Positions 23,587 to 34,400 of a stretch of DNA of 64,000 nt are shown piece by piece. The notes below the pieces were generated by a model, which was not told where the DNA came from, made no database searches, and worked only from the letters and a program-made list of their open reading frames with translations. The stretch comes from an uncultured Marinifilum sp. (GTDB lineage Bacteria > Bacteroidota > Bacteroidia > Bacteroidales > Marinifilaceae), in the NCBI RefSeq assembly GCF_963677195.1, contig NZ_OY781918.1:3646923-3710922 (forward strand), given 5' to 3'. The position numbers and the translations under genes were made by a program. Numbering within the stretch: the stretch's first letter is position 1; each line of letters starts with the position of its first letter.

Positions 23587-24804
23587 CTATTTTTTAGCAT
23601 ACTTTTCAACCTCGCTAAAAACACGCATAAAATTACCTCCCCAAATTTTATGGATATCCTCTGTAGAGTAATTTCTTTTTAATAATTCTTTTGTGATATT
23701 CATCATTTCACTTGCATCGGTACAATCTTTAAGACCTCCGCCACCATCAAAATCGGTTCCTATCCCAACATAATCTATTCCAATTAAATTTACAATATGA
23801 TCGATATGATCGACCGCATCGGCAACAGTTGGTTTTTCTTTAGGATAATCGGCCTGCATCTGTCTCCATTCTGCCCAAATTTCAGTTTCTTGTTCTTTGG
23901 TCATTTTTCCTGCATTTCTATAGCGTTCTCTTAGTGCTAATTCTTTTTTGTAGCGTTCCGAGTTTTTATCAGGAGCTTTCACATAATCGTCGAGAATACA
24001 CATTTGAATTACCCCACCATTTTTGGCAAGAGCTATTAACATATCGTCGCTTAAATTTCTAGGATTATTACATATTGCACGGGCACAGGAATGAGAAGCT
24101 ATAACAGGTGTTTTACTTAATTTTAGAACATCATAAAAAGAACTATCCGAAACATGAGAAACATCAACCATAATCCCCAAACGGTTCATTTCTCTAAGCA
24201 CTTGAGTTCCAAAATTGCTTAAACCGTTAAACTCTGGCCCTAAACGGTCGGTTGAAGAATCACAAATATCATTGTTAGAAGTATGACATAAGGTAATATA
24301 CCGCACTCCTCTTTTGTAGTATCTCTCAATTTCCGATAAATTAGTACCAATGGGAAAACCATTTTCCATACCAATATAAATAGCTCGTTTTCCCTGTTTT
24401 TCAATTTCATATCCATTGGAAACACTGGTTGCTACTTTGGCCAATTCTGGATATTTCTTACAAGCAGCATAAATCGAATCAATTAATTCATCGGCTTTAT
24501 TTCTGGCTGCCAAAACATTCTCTTCGGTTCTTTCTCGCTGCGAAGTAAAAGCGGCAAAGAAAATTCCATCCAAACCTCCAGCTTTCATTCTTGGAAAATC
24601 AACGCAAGTTCCTCCTGGTTTATAATCATGATAAGCCCCAATATCAAAAGTAGAATCTAACAAATGATAAGGAGTATCGACATGAGTATCGATGGTAAAT
24701 GCATGATTATGAATTTTGGCTACTTTTTGATCCATACTCTGGCATGATAAAAAAGCCAGAAAAGTTAGAATTACTAAATAAGTTTTTAAGTCAAATAATT
24801 TCAT
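23587..24804 (-). CDS. Membrane dipeptidase (renal dipeptidase, M19), lipoprotein
   Basis: A 405-residue zinc dipeptidase. The N-terminus is a lipoprotein signal ending LAFLSC (lipid-modified Cys at about 21), so the enzyme is anchored to a membrane. The HXD zinc motif is in FTIDTHVDTPYHL, further ligands are in MENGFPIG (Glu), VDVSHVSD and VIASHSCARAI (His), and the substrate Asp in VGIGTDFDGGGGL. Length and order match M19 enzymes, which cleave dipeptides including D-residue forms. It is transcribed alone, divergent from the TonB-dependent receptor. Confidence 0.94.
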   Translation of the reverse strand: MKLFDLKTYLVILTFLAFLSCQSMDQKVAKIHNHAFTIDTHVDTPYHLLDSTFDIGAYHDYKPGGTCVDFPRMKAGGLDGIFFAAFTSQRERTEENVLAARNKADELIDSIYAACKKYPELAKVATSVSNGYEIEKQGKRAIYIGMENGFPIGTNLSEIERYYKRGVRYITLCHTSNNDICDSSTDRLGPEFNGLSNFGTQVLREMNRLGIMVDVSHVSDSSFYDVLKLSKTPVIASHSCARAICNNPRNLSDDMLIALAKNGGVIQMCILDDYVKAPDKNSERYKKELALRERYRNAGKMTKEQETEIWAEWRQMQADYPKEKPTVADAVDHIDHIVNLIGIDYVGIGTDFDGGGGLKDCTDASEMMNITKELLKRNYSTEDIHKIWGGNFMRVFSEVEKYAKK

Positions 24805-24987
24805 AAAAAACAGTTTTACAGGATTAGAATGGTAAAGATAATTCTCTTATTTAAATAATTGATTGAATGTAGATCTTTTAAATTTTATGCAAACTATTCT
24901 TTATTTTTCAAATTGCTTTGTATATTGTTGTTTCCTATAATTCCGGATATAAAAACAATGCTAACATCCAAACTGCACCTAAAAATT

Positions 24988-27396
24988 ATGGTTCAATCAA
25001 TTTCGCGATTCATTTTAATATTATTACTATTATTTCCTCTTACATTAAAAGCTCAAAATAACAGTATTATTAAAGGCCAAATTGTCGACTCCAAAAATAA
25101 TCCTATTAGTGGAGCTTATATTAAAGTTGAAAATACTTCTTTAATTACCAGTAGCGATAGTCTGGGGCAATTCTCTATTAATCTGACAAATAAAAATCAA
25201 ATTGAAATTCATGTTTCTCATGTTAGTTATCTTAATTATGCAAAAAACATTACTATTAAAAGTGGTGAAATAAAAAGCATAATTATAAAATTAGATCAAA
25301 AGAAAGAACAAATTGGAGAAGTCAAAATCGAAGCTGCTCAAAATATCCGAAACAAAACTACAAGAATAAGTACTAAACATCTACAGCAAATTCCTGTGAG
25401 CAGCAGTGGTGCTGTTGAGCAATTAATTAAAAGTTTGCCTGGTGTTAATTCAAACAACGAATTAAGTTCTCAATATTCGGTAAGAGGAGGTAATTTCGAT
25501 GAAAATTTAGTATACATAAACGAAATAGAAATTTACCGCCCTAATTTAATAAGATCTGGTCAGCAAGAAGGTTTAAGCATTATTAATCCCGATTTGGTTT
25601 CCTCTATTCAATTTTCGTCTGGCGGATTTGATGCAAAATATGGCGACAAACTATCTTCTGTTTTAGATGTTAAATACAAAACACCTAATAAATTCGAAGC
25701 TTCAACAGAGGTAAGTATGCTTGGTGTATCGGCTCATTTGGGCAATAAAAGTAAAAATAGTAAGCTCTCTTATATTGCAGGAATGCGCTACAAAACTAAT
25801 CGATACTTACTACAATCGCTCGATACTAAGGGTGAATATGAACCTAATTTCACCGATTTTCAAGCCTTACTAAACTATCGGTTTAACTCATCGCTTAGCT
25901 TACATTTATGGGCAAGTTTTAGTGAGAATAAATATCAATTCAGACCCGAAAATAGAAGTACATCTTTTGGAACAATTAGCAATGCTCTCCAATTGGATAT
26001 TTATTTCGACGGACAGGAAAAAGATGAATTTAAAACAAACACACAGGCTTTTACTTTAAAGTACCATCCCAACTCAAACTCTTTAATTCGCTTAATAGGA
26101 AGCAGATATGAAACAAGCGAAGAAGAGAATTTTGATATTATGGGCCAGTATTACTTGAGCGATTTATTTGTATCACAAGGAGGAAAACAAGAAGAAAGCA
26201 TAGAAAATTTAGGGATTGGTACGTTTATCGATCATGCAAGAAACAAACTCGAAAAGGATGTTTATACTTTGGATATAAAAGGAGACCACTGCATAGATAA
26301 TTTATTTATTCAGTGGGGAATAGGTGCTAAATCTGAAAAAATTGATGATAAAATTAACGAGTGGCAATATCAGGATTCGGCAGGTTATTCGCTGCCAGTT
26401 TCGCATTCGAATGTGTTTCTTGCCTACTCGAGAAATTCAAACAATAAAATTGATAACAAACACATAAAATCGTTTGTACAAGCCACACAGATTTTTAATA
26501 CCAACAAAGGAGAATTACAAATTACCGGCGGACTTAGATATCATTACTGGGATTATAACGAAAAAGCAATTTTCTCTCCCCGCGCTTCGATAAATTACAT
26601 TCCCAATTGGAAAAACAAAGTTAAATTTCGTTTAGCTGCCGGATATTACCAACAAATTCCTTCCTACCGCGAAATGCTAATGATAGATGGAAATATTGCC
26701 ACAAAATTAAACATGCAAAAATCGATACATTATGTTCTAGGCCAAGAATATTACTTTAAAGCATGGAACAGAGCATTTAAATTCTCAAGTGAACTTTACT
26801 ATAAAGACCTAGCTTCGGTAACACCTTACGATATTGAAAATGTAAGAATTCGCTACTATGGAGATAAAAAAGCCAAAGGATATGCAACAGGATTAGACCT
26901 TAGAATTAACGGTGAATTTGTTCCTGGAACAGAATCTTGGGCAAGTTTATCTGTAATGAAAACCGAAGAGAATATTTATGGCGATAATTTATCCTATATT
27001 CCTCGTCCGAGTGATCAAAGTTTTAACTTTTCAATGTTTTTTCAGGATTATCTACCAAACAATCCATCTTACAAAATGCATTTAAGTCTTTTTTACGGAG
27101 GCAGACTTCCGGTTTGGAGTCCTAAAAAAGGGAAAAATGGAGGATCGTTCAGAATGCCAAACTACCGACGAATAGACTTAGGTTTTTCGAAAGTTCTTGT
27201 TGATGAAAACATACAAAAACAAGGTTTATTAAAACATTTTAAATCGATGTGGATTGGTCTTGAATTATTTAATGTATTAGACATTAACAATACCGTTTCC
27301 TATTTATGGATAAAAGATATTTCTAATAATCAGTATGCAATTCCAAATTATTTAACTGGTCGAAAAATAAACTTAAAATTAAGTGCTAAATTTTAA
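24988..27396 (+). CDS. TonB-dependent outer-membrane receptor with carboxypeptidase-like domain
   Basis: About 802 residues. A signal peptide (SISRFILILLLLFPLTLKAQ) is followed by a carboxypeptidase-regulatory-like beta-sandwich (about 22-110: IIKGQIVDSKNNPISGAYIK), a plug domain (PVSSSGAVEQLIKSLPGVNS, YSVRGGNFDENLVYINEIEI) and a 22-strand-type barrel ending in LKLSAKF. There is no clear N-terminal signalling domain, so it is a transporter rather than a transducer. An ATG at 24958 and another far upstream are possible, but the one at 24988 sits directly before the signal peptide. No SusD partner is adjacent and the ligand is unknown. The BatA/VWA gene follows 62 bases later. Confidence 0.88.
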   Translation: MVQSISRFILILLLLFPLTLKAQNNSIIKGQIVDSKNNPISGAYIKVENTSLITSSDSLGQFSINLTNKNQIEIHVSHVSYLNYAKNITIKSGEIKSIIIKLDQKKEQIGEVKIEAAQNIRNKTTRISTKHLQQIPVSSSGAVEQLIKSLPGVNSNNELSSQYSVRGGNFDENLVYINEIEIYRPNLIRSGQQEGLSIINPDLVSSIQFSSGGFDAKYGDKLSSVLDVKYKTPNKFEASTEVSMLGVSAHLGNKSKNSKLSYIAGMRYKTNRYLLQSLDTKGEYEPNFTDFQALLNYRFNSSLSLHLWASFSENKYQFRPENRSTSFGTISNALQLDIYFDGQEKDEFKTNTQAFTLKYHPNSNSLIRLIGSRYETSEEENFDIMGQYYLSDLFVSQGGKQEESIENLGIGTFIDHARNKLEKDVYTLDIKGDHCIDNLFIQWGIGAKSEKIDDKINEWQYQDSAGYSLPVSHSNVFLAYSRNSNNKIDNKHIKSFVQATQIFNTNKGELQITGGLRYHYWDYNEKAIFSPRASINYIPNWKNKVKFRLAAGYYQQIPSYREMLMIDGNIATKLNMQKSIHYVLGQEYYFKAWNRAFKFSSELYYKDLASVTPYDIENVRIRYYGDKKAKGYATGLDLRINGEFVPGTESWASLSVMKTEENIYGDNLSYIPRPSDQSFNFSMFFQDYLPNNPSYKMHLSLFYGGRLPVWSPKKGKNGGSFRMPNYRRIDLGFSKVLVDENIQKQGLLKHFKSMWIGLELFNVLDINNTVSYLWIKDISNNQYAIPNYLTGRKINLKLSAKF

Positions 27397-27458
27397 AAGA
27401 AAGACTTTATTTCAATTCACTTTTTAGCTATTTTGCCAATCTTTATAAGCAGCTTACT

Positions 27459-29501
27459 ATGTCATTTCAATTTATACATCCTCAATATCTTTGGTTTTTA
27501 TTATTGCTTCTTATTCCAATAATTATTCATCTTTTTAATTTTAAAAGATTCACAAAGGTATATTTTAGTAACCTGCGTTTTCTTAAAACACTTAATACGG
27601 AGCATAAAAAAAAATCGAAGCTTAAAAAACTACTTGTTTTATTATTAAGATTACTTGCATTAAGTTGTATAATAATAGCATTTGCACAACCTTTTATTGC
27701 AAATAATTCAAAACAAAATAACAATAATAAGAAAAACGAAAGTGTAATTATTTACATCGATAATTCGTTTAGCATGAATGCAAATACCAAGCAGGGAAAA
27801 GCTTTAGAAATTGCAAAAAACAAAGCCTTTGAATTAATTAAATCTGTAGCTAATTATACAAAAATACGAATATACACGAACGACATCACCCATTTTACCA
27901 GTAGTTTAACTAAAAATCAGGCAATTGCCAGAGTACAAGAAATACAAGCCTCTCCTACTAGTATAAACTTATCGGAACAATTAAAAAATATAGAAATAGA
28001 TAAAAAAGAAGAATCTATTGATGTATTTATTCTATCTGATTTTCAGAAGTACCAAAGCGATTTTGAAAATTTAAAAACAGATAGCTTAACAAAGCTGTTC
28101 TTAATTCCATTAAAAATACAAACAGTTAACAATTTACTTCTTGATACTTGTTGGTTCGAAAAACCTTGCACACAAACTAAAGCTGCTCAGGAATTATTCG
28201 TTAACATCAAAAATAATTCGGAACAAAATTTTCAGAAAATTCCGGTTCAACTAAGTATTAACGATAGCATAAAAGCAATAGCTTCTGTTAATATTAAAGC
28301 TAAATCAAAAGAAATAGTCAAATTAAAATATACAAATCCTGTAAAAGGAATTTGTAAAGCAAAAGTTGAAATAAGTGATTATCCAATTACTTACGATAAT
28401 AACTTATACTTTTCTTATAAGATTGATAAAAAACCCAGTGTTTTGGTTATAAATCAGTATTCCGAAAATCAATACATTAACAATTTATTTAATATTGAGG
28501 ACGAATTTGTACTAACTAATATATCAAAATCTAAACTGTTTAAGGAAAACATAAACAAACATAAGCTGCTAATTTTAAATGAAATAATTGAGATAGAGAG
28601 TGGTTTAAGTCAAAATTTAAAAGAATATTTAAACAAAGGAGGTAATATTCTTTTTGTTCCGGGTGAAAAGATTAATAAATCGCTAAACTCATTTCTAAGT
28701 GATATTTCTGCCTTAGAATACATGCAAATCGATTCGAGCAAACAAAGATTATCTAACATAGAACAAAACACAGAAATTTATAAAGATGTTTTCAAAAAAA
28801 TGGATAAGAATGCTCGCTTACCAGATATTTTTAAACACTATAAATTATCATCTGCTAAAAATAAACTAGCCGAAACAATTTGGACTTCGGCTGGTAATGA
28901 TGTTCTTTTTTCAAAACAGTCTTACGGGACAGGAAATTTTTATCAATTAAGCATAAATCTAAATTCAAAATGGACTAATCTTATTACACATCCAATTTTT
29001 ATTCCCAGCATTATCAACCTCACAAAAAACGGCAACAGTTCTGATAACTTATATTTTCAAACAGGGAAAAATAATACTATTGAGATTCAGCAAAATACAA
29101 TTCACGCAAATGATGAAGCCTATCATATCATAAACTCAAACTTAAAAACAGATATTATTCCCCAACAATTTACTAAATCGGATCGAAATAGTATTCTTCA
29201 CACAAAAGCTCAAATAAAACACTCTGGTAACTATAATATTACCAAAAAAGATTCTATCATTCAAATTTGCTCTTTCAACCATTCCAGAAAAGAATCGAAT
29301 ACTGAATATTATTCGTTTGCAGAAGTTGAGAATAAAACAAAGCATACCAAAGGCAATGTGAGTGTAGTTTCACCTTCAGAAATTAAACTTTCAACAATTT
29401 ATCATGAACAAAGAAACACCAGCCAAATATGGAGAATATTTGTTCTCTTATGCATTGCGTTTTTTGTAACAGAAGGAATTATCCAAAGAAAAAGAACATA
29501 A
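27459..29501 (+). CDS. BatA-domain / VWA-like membrane protein
   Basis: A 680-residue protein. The N-terminal BatA double-transmembrane domain is plain: FIHPQYLWFLLLLLIPIIIH (residues about 4-23), LFNFKRFTKVYFSNLRFLK, then a second helix LLVLLLRLLALSCIIIAFAQ. A von Willebrand A-type domain follows (about 90-200) with the MIDAS-like DNSFSM. The remainder is a periplasmic region with a DUF4350/GATase-like segment (KSKLFKENINKHKLLILNEI, then LKEYLNKGGNILFVPGE), and a final helix near 655-672 (IWRIFVLLCIAFFVTEGII). The family is widespread in Bacteroidota but has no settled role; it may link aerotolerance or envelope functions. Confidence 0.88.
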   Translation: MSFQFIHPQYLWFLLLLLIPIIIHLFNFKRFTKVYFSNLRFLKTLNTEHKKKSKLKKLLVLLLRLLALSCIIIAFAQPFIANNSKQNNNNKKNESVIIYIDNSFSMNANTKQGKALEIAKNKAFELIKSVANYTKIRIYTNDITHFTSSLTKNQAIARVQEIQASPTSINLSEQLKNIEIDKKEESIDVFILSDFQKYQSDFENLKTDSLTKLFLIPLKIQTVNNLLLDTCWFEKPCTQTKAAQELFVNIKNNSEQNFQKIPVQLSINDSIKAIASVNIKAKSKEIVKLKYTNPVKGICKAKVEISDYPITYDNNLYFSYKIDKKPSVLVINQYSENQYINNLFNIEDEFVLTNISKSKLFKENINKHKLLILNEIIEIESGLSQNLKEYLNKGGNILFVPGEKINKSLNSFLSDISALEYMQIDSSKQRLSNIEQNTEIYKDVFKKMDKNARLPDIFKHYKLSSAKNKLAETIWTSAGNDVLFSKQSYGTGNFYQLSINLNSKWTNLITHPIFIPSIINLTKNGNSSDNLYFQTGKNNTIEIQQNTIHANDEAYHIINSNLKTDIIPQQFTKSDRNSILHTKAQIKHSGNYNITKKDSIIQICSFNHSRKESNTEYYSFAEVENKTKHTKGNVSVVSPSEIKLSTIYHEQRNTSQIWRIFVLLCIAFFVTEGIIQRKRT

Positions 29502-30111
29502 CAATTAAATAAATACAATTGCACACCTCACTAAAACAATAACTTAAATACAAATAACAAACATAAGTCAATTTATAAAACATATCCTTTTATTAATTAC
29601 TATATATGTATAGTTAAAATTTAGCACCTAAGCAATTGTAAAAATAAAGTAATAAACATTCTTCTTTAAATCAGCTTAAATTACTAATTTAAAGAAACAT
29701 ACTTCATCCTCATAGCTTATTTCCCTTTTATTTATATTAAAAAAAATCAATTATGAGCTCTAAAATTCTAGGCAATAATTTTTATTTACCAAGTACTGTA
29801 AAAAAATATTATTTCAACATCTGAATTCTTTCAAAATACAAAACCACAATACAAATACTTTTTTTACGAACAATTTGCTAATAATCTCCATTTTACAAGG
29901 ATTTATACTTATTATAAACATTCCGTCTTAATCATAAGCATAACAAGAGATAACTATTGTATTTATGATAAAAGTCAGGATTTAATTTTTTTTGTTATTT
30001 CGTATGAATTTTTCTTTAAAACGTATGGAAAATCGAAAAATAATTACAAAATTGGCGTATCAAATTTCAAATATTTAATCCTAATAGATAAACCTTATAA
30101 ATATTGTAATT
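29502..30111. other. 610-base region before rocD
   Basis: Apart from the possible frameshifted ORF described separately, nothing recognisable is present. The rocD promoter must lie here, but no clean TTTG / TAnnTTTG pair is visible. The 5' half (29502-29740) is low-complexity AT-rich sequence. Confidence 0.4.
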
Positions 30112-30119
30112 ATGACTAA
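29753..30119 (+). pseudogene. Possible frameshifted ORF upstream of rocD
   Basis: An ATG at 29753 opens 23 codons (MSSKILGNNFYLPSTVKKYY...) and stops at 29822. The +1 frame is open from 29802 to a stop at 30117, about 105 codons without a stop or an internal ATG. Joining the two frames near 29802-29822 would give a protein of about 120 residues rich in Tyr, Phe and Lys, overlapping the rocD start. In AT-rich DNA a stop-free run of this length is unlikely by chance but possible. No family is recognised. Confidence 0.25.
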
Positions 30120-31341
30120 CACTTTAACAATGACAGCGAAAGACTACATGGATAAAGAGTCTAAATTTGGAGCTCACAACTATCATCCACTTCCTGTTGT
30201 TTTAGAACGCGGAGAAGGCGTTTATGTTTGGGATACCGATGGAAAGCAATATTTCGACTTTCTTTCAGCTTATTCTGCTGTTAACCAAGGACATTGTCAT
30301 CCAAAAATCATTAAGGCCTTAACTGATCAAGCACAAAAACTAACCCTAACCTCTCGTGCTTTCTACAGTAACAATCTTGGTAAATACGAAGAATTTGTCA
30401 CTAATTATTTTGGATACGATAAGGTACTACCAATGAATACAGGTGCCGAAGCCGACGAAACGGCTCTTAAGCTTGTTCGTCGCTGGGGATACGATGTTAA
30501 AGGAATTCCTGATAATGAAGCTAAAATTATTGTTTGCGATGGTAATTTCCATGGTCGTACTATTACCATTATCTCAATGTCTACCGATCCTGATTCGTAT
30601 AAAGGTTTTGGCCCTTACACTCCTGGTTTTGTAGTAATTCCTTATAACGATGTAGACGCTCTTGAAAAAGAATTAAAAGATCCGAATGTATGTGCATTTC
30701 TTGTGGAACCAATACAAGGAGAAGCTGGTGTATACGTTCCTGGCGATGGATTCCTGAAAAAAGCTTACGATCTTTGTAAAGCTAATAATGTATTATTTGT
30801 AGCCGACGAAGTTCAAACTGGTATTGCAAGAACTGGTAAGTTACTAGCAGTTGATCATGAAGGTGTTCGTCCAGATGTATTAATTTTAGGAAAAGCAATT
30901 TCGGGTGGTGTTGTTCCTGTATCGGCAGTTTTAGCCGACGATGATATTATGCTTTGCATAAAACCAGGCGAACACGGCTCTACTTTTGGTGGTAATCCTA
31001 TTGCATGTGAAGTTGCCATGGCTGCTTTAAATGTTATTAAAGATGAAAAATTAGCCGAAAATGCCGAGGCAATGGGTAAAATTTTCCGTGAAGAATTAGC
31101 TTCCGTTAAATCGGATATGATTGAACTTGTTCGTGGTAAAGGACTATTAAATGCAATTGTAATTAAACCCAAAGGTGGCAAAACTGCATGGGATGTTTGT
31201 ATGCGTTTACGCGATAATGGTCTTTTGGCTAAACCTACTCATGGTCATATTATTCGATTTGCACCTCCTTTGGTAATTAACGAGGAGCAATTACGTAAAG
31301 CAATTGATATTATTAAGAAAACAATGGCTGAATTCGAATAG
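30112..31341 (+). CDS. rocD: Ornithine--oxo-acid transaminase
   Basis: A 409-residue PLP-dependent class III aminotransferase that converts ornithine and 2-oxoglutarate to glutamate semialdehyde and glutamate. Landmarks in order: [20 protein letters not shown] near the N-terminus, [66 protein letters not shown] (PLP-ring Asp), [18 protein letters not shown] (Schiff-base Lys) and [11 protein letters not shown]. These match ornithine aminotransferase closely, including the Tyr/His of the substrate site. It is a single gene and ends at a strong terminator. Confidence 0.96.
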   Translation: MTNTLTMTAKDYMDKESKFGAHNYHPLPVVLERGEGVYVWDTDGKQYFDFLSAYSAVNQGHCHPKIIKALTDQAQKLTLTSRAFYSNNLGKYEEFVTNYFGYDKVLPMNTGAEADETALKLVRRWGYDVKGIPDNEAKIIVCDGNFHGRTITIISMSTDPDSYKGFGPYTPGFVVIPYNDVDALEKELKDPNVCAFLVEPIQGEAGVYVPGDGFLKKAYDLCKANNVLFVADEVQTGIARTGKLLAVDHEGVRPDVLILGKAISGGVVPVSAVLADDDIMLCIKPGEHGSTFGGNPIACEVAMAALNVIKDEKLAENAEAMGKIFREELASVKSDMIELVRGKGLLNAIVIKPKGGKTAWDVCMRLRDNGLLAKPTHGHIIRFAPPLVINEEQLRKAIDIIKKTMAEFE

Positions 31342-31360
31342 CATAAATTCATAATAACTT

Positions 31361-31400
31361 AAAGGGGGTAATTTCAATTTGAAATTACCCCCTTTTTTTT
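31361..31400. terminator. Bidirectional terminator between rocD and the giant repeat gene
   Basis: A 17-bp stem (AAAGGGGGTAATTTCAA and complement) with a one-base centre and a T8 tail on the plus strand. It ends rocD and, with the A-run on its left, the convergent giant gene. Confidence 0.88.
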
Positions 31401-31415
31401 CTAATCAATTACTAT

Positions 31416-34400
31416 TTATTTTGTTATCATCACTTTTGCTTTAATTACCTTATCGGGATATTGAATTGTTAAGAGATAAAATCCACCCGACAAAGCTTTT
31501 AAGTCGAATTCCAATCGCTCCGAAGCAAAGTGTTTTTTAATTTCCTTAAGCATCACAATTTTTCCTGCCGAATTAAATATCCTTAAAATTCCATCCTTAT
31601 CTGTTTCGGAAACCTCTACAAAAAAATCTCCTCTGTTAGGATTTGGATATACCACAATCTCGCTTTTAGCCATCAAATCGTCAATTCCTGTGGTAATGAA
31701 AATTTGTTGTGATTTTTCACTATCAGGGCAAGCATCGTTCGAAGCGGTTAAAGTTACTACATAACCACTACCTTCGGCACTTTCTAGCACATAAGAATGC
31801 GAAACCTCAAATTCACTACTAAGTATGCCATCTCCAAAATCCCAAAGAATTGAGCTTGCATTTGTACTTAAATTTGTAAAGTGTACCTGATTATAATCTA
31901 TCTCGAAACTAAAATCGGCTATTGGAGGATCTATTGGACTAACGCTTACAGAATTGGAATACTGGGTTGAAAAACCTTCTTTACTAACCATTGCCCGATA
32001 AATTTCATTTTCAACAATCTCTTTTGTCACCAGTAATTCGGAATTTTCACCATCAAGATCCTCATATTTATCATCAAGCTCGTTATAAATTTGCCATTGA
32101 ATATCCCCATCAAAATCAACAAGAGTTATATTCGATTTTGCACCATAACATACCAGTTCGGGATTAGCATTTGCTTCACCTGCCCTATTGGTTTTGGGCT
32201 CGGGAATTGTAAATGTTTGCGACATTTTTGAAATCAAGCCAGTTCCTTCAAATTCCATTTTAGCATCCTGAACTTCCATTTCACTTGTGGCTGCCAAATC
32301 TACAAATATAATCTCGCCATTTACTGCAATTTGTGTTAGTGTTCCAGATAAAGTCCACTCTCCCAAATCAGCCTTGCGAACTGTTACAGGAGATTCATTA
32401 TCGGTATCGCAAATATTTCGATACTGATCCTGAATTATCAACTGAGGTTGTCTTATGAATTCTCCTCCATTTATGGTTGGTGGCGATGGTTCTTTTTTAA
32501 TTATCAGATATTTAGATTTTCCATGATGGATTGGCTGTTCAAAGCTTGTGGTATCATAATTTCCAGAATAAACATACATAGAATCTACACCATAAGTCTG
32601 TAAAATAGAACTTACTGAAGGATCGAAAGTTATTTGTCCTGGTACAGAAATATCATAATTACCTTCCAGACTTCTTATTCCATATTTGATATCGAATATT
32701 TGTTCTCTCCACGATATATTATCTGTAAAAGTAACCACAAATTGTTCATCTACATTGGCATTTGCTGCAGGCGTAATAATTGGTGCTGGCGGCCTTACAA
32801 TATCAAAACTATCCGAAACTACATTTGGTAAATTATCGGATGTAAATAACAAGCGTGCGCCAATTACAACATCCTCGCTCGATGCTGTTAAATTAGTAAA
32901 CTGTACTACTCCATTAGCTGAGGTAATTGTTTTTTCTCCACCTAAATCCCACAAATCCGAATTATCATTATCCGATTCATCGGAATATTTTTCTACCAAC
33001 ACCTGAGTTGCATTATCTGTTTCACAATTATTTTTGTACTGATCCTGCAATTGAATTTTAGGCTGCAGAGCCAAAGTATCACCATTATTTTCTGGGCCTA
33101 CTGGTTGATCTGCAATTATCATGTCGGTGGTAACACCATGACCAATAAACTGTTCGAGCTTAGCATCGGCATAAGCATTAGCCACCACTACAATAGTATC
33201 GGTTCTTGCTATTTGAAGAACAGAATCTTTTTCTGGATAAAAAGTTATTTTTCCTGCCTCTATTAAATAAGAAGTGTCAGCCAATGTTTCTCCTGCAAAA
33301 CTTATGGTAGAAATTGAATCTCTCCAACTTGCATTATCAGTCGTTTGAATTACGAATTCATTATCGACAGTAACATTCTCTGCTGCTATAAGATCTATTA
33401 CAGGAACGGGAATGGTAAACAAATCAGAAATTACAGTATCGGCAGTAAAATAAAATTGTAAATAAGCCGAATCGATAGCAATTTCGCTGGTAGCTATAAG
33501 ATCGGTAAAATTAACTTCACCACTAACAGATTGAACTTCTAATGTTCCGCTCAAATCCCAGACTTTGGTATCATATTTTTTAACATTCACCACAGTTGAA
33601 TTATCAGCAATACAATCATTAAAATACTGATCTATTAACTTCAATTCTGGCTGCTGGGCCAAAGAATCTCCATTATATTCGGGAGCTGCAGGCTGAACCA
33701 ATATTAACAAACTATCTGCTACACCATGTTGAATATCCTGCTGAACAGTATCATGAGAAAATCCTCTTGATTGCACAATAATCTCGAAACTACCACTCTT
33801 TTGTAAAAATTTTGAGGCGGACGGAATTAATTCCAACTCACCAACCTGTGAAAAATTATAACTTTCAGCAGGTAAAATACTATCGCTAAGTGTAACTATA
33901 TCAATACGATTTCTCCAAACCGAATCTTCTGTAAATGTAATTTTAAATGGATTATCAACTGTTGCATCAGCAGCAGCAACTAAAACCGGAGGAAGAGCAA
34001 CATCAGGAATATCAAAAACATCGGAAACAACTTCGTCTATATCTGCAGAACTAAACAAAAGTTGAGCACCTGTTACCATAGCTGTTGAATAAGCCGATAA
34101 ATCGTCGAAAGAAACAAGACCATTCTCAGCAGTTCTTTCAAGAGTTCCTGCTAAATTCCATTCTCCATCATCATTTTTAGATACAGTAATGGTTTTCTCA
34201 CTCTCTGTATCGCATAAATTTGAATACTGATCGTAAAATTCTAATTCTGGCTGCTGCTCTAACAAATCACCATTTGCAATGGGAGCTAAAGCTTGCTGCG
34301 TAATTAACATACTGGCAGCAATTCCATGACCTACTGTTTGCTCAAGACTGGTATCGCTATATCCCAAAGCTTTAACTACAATATTAAATACACCAGCTTT

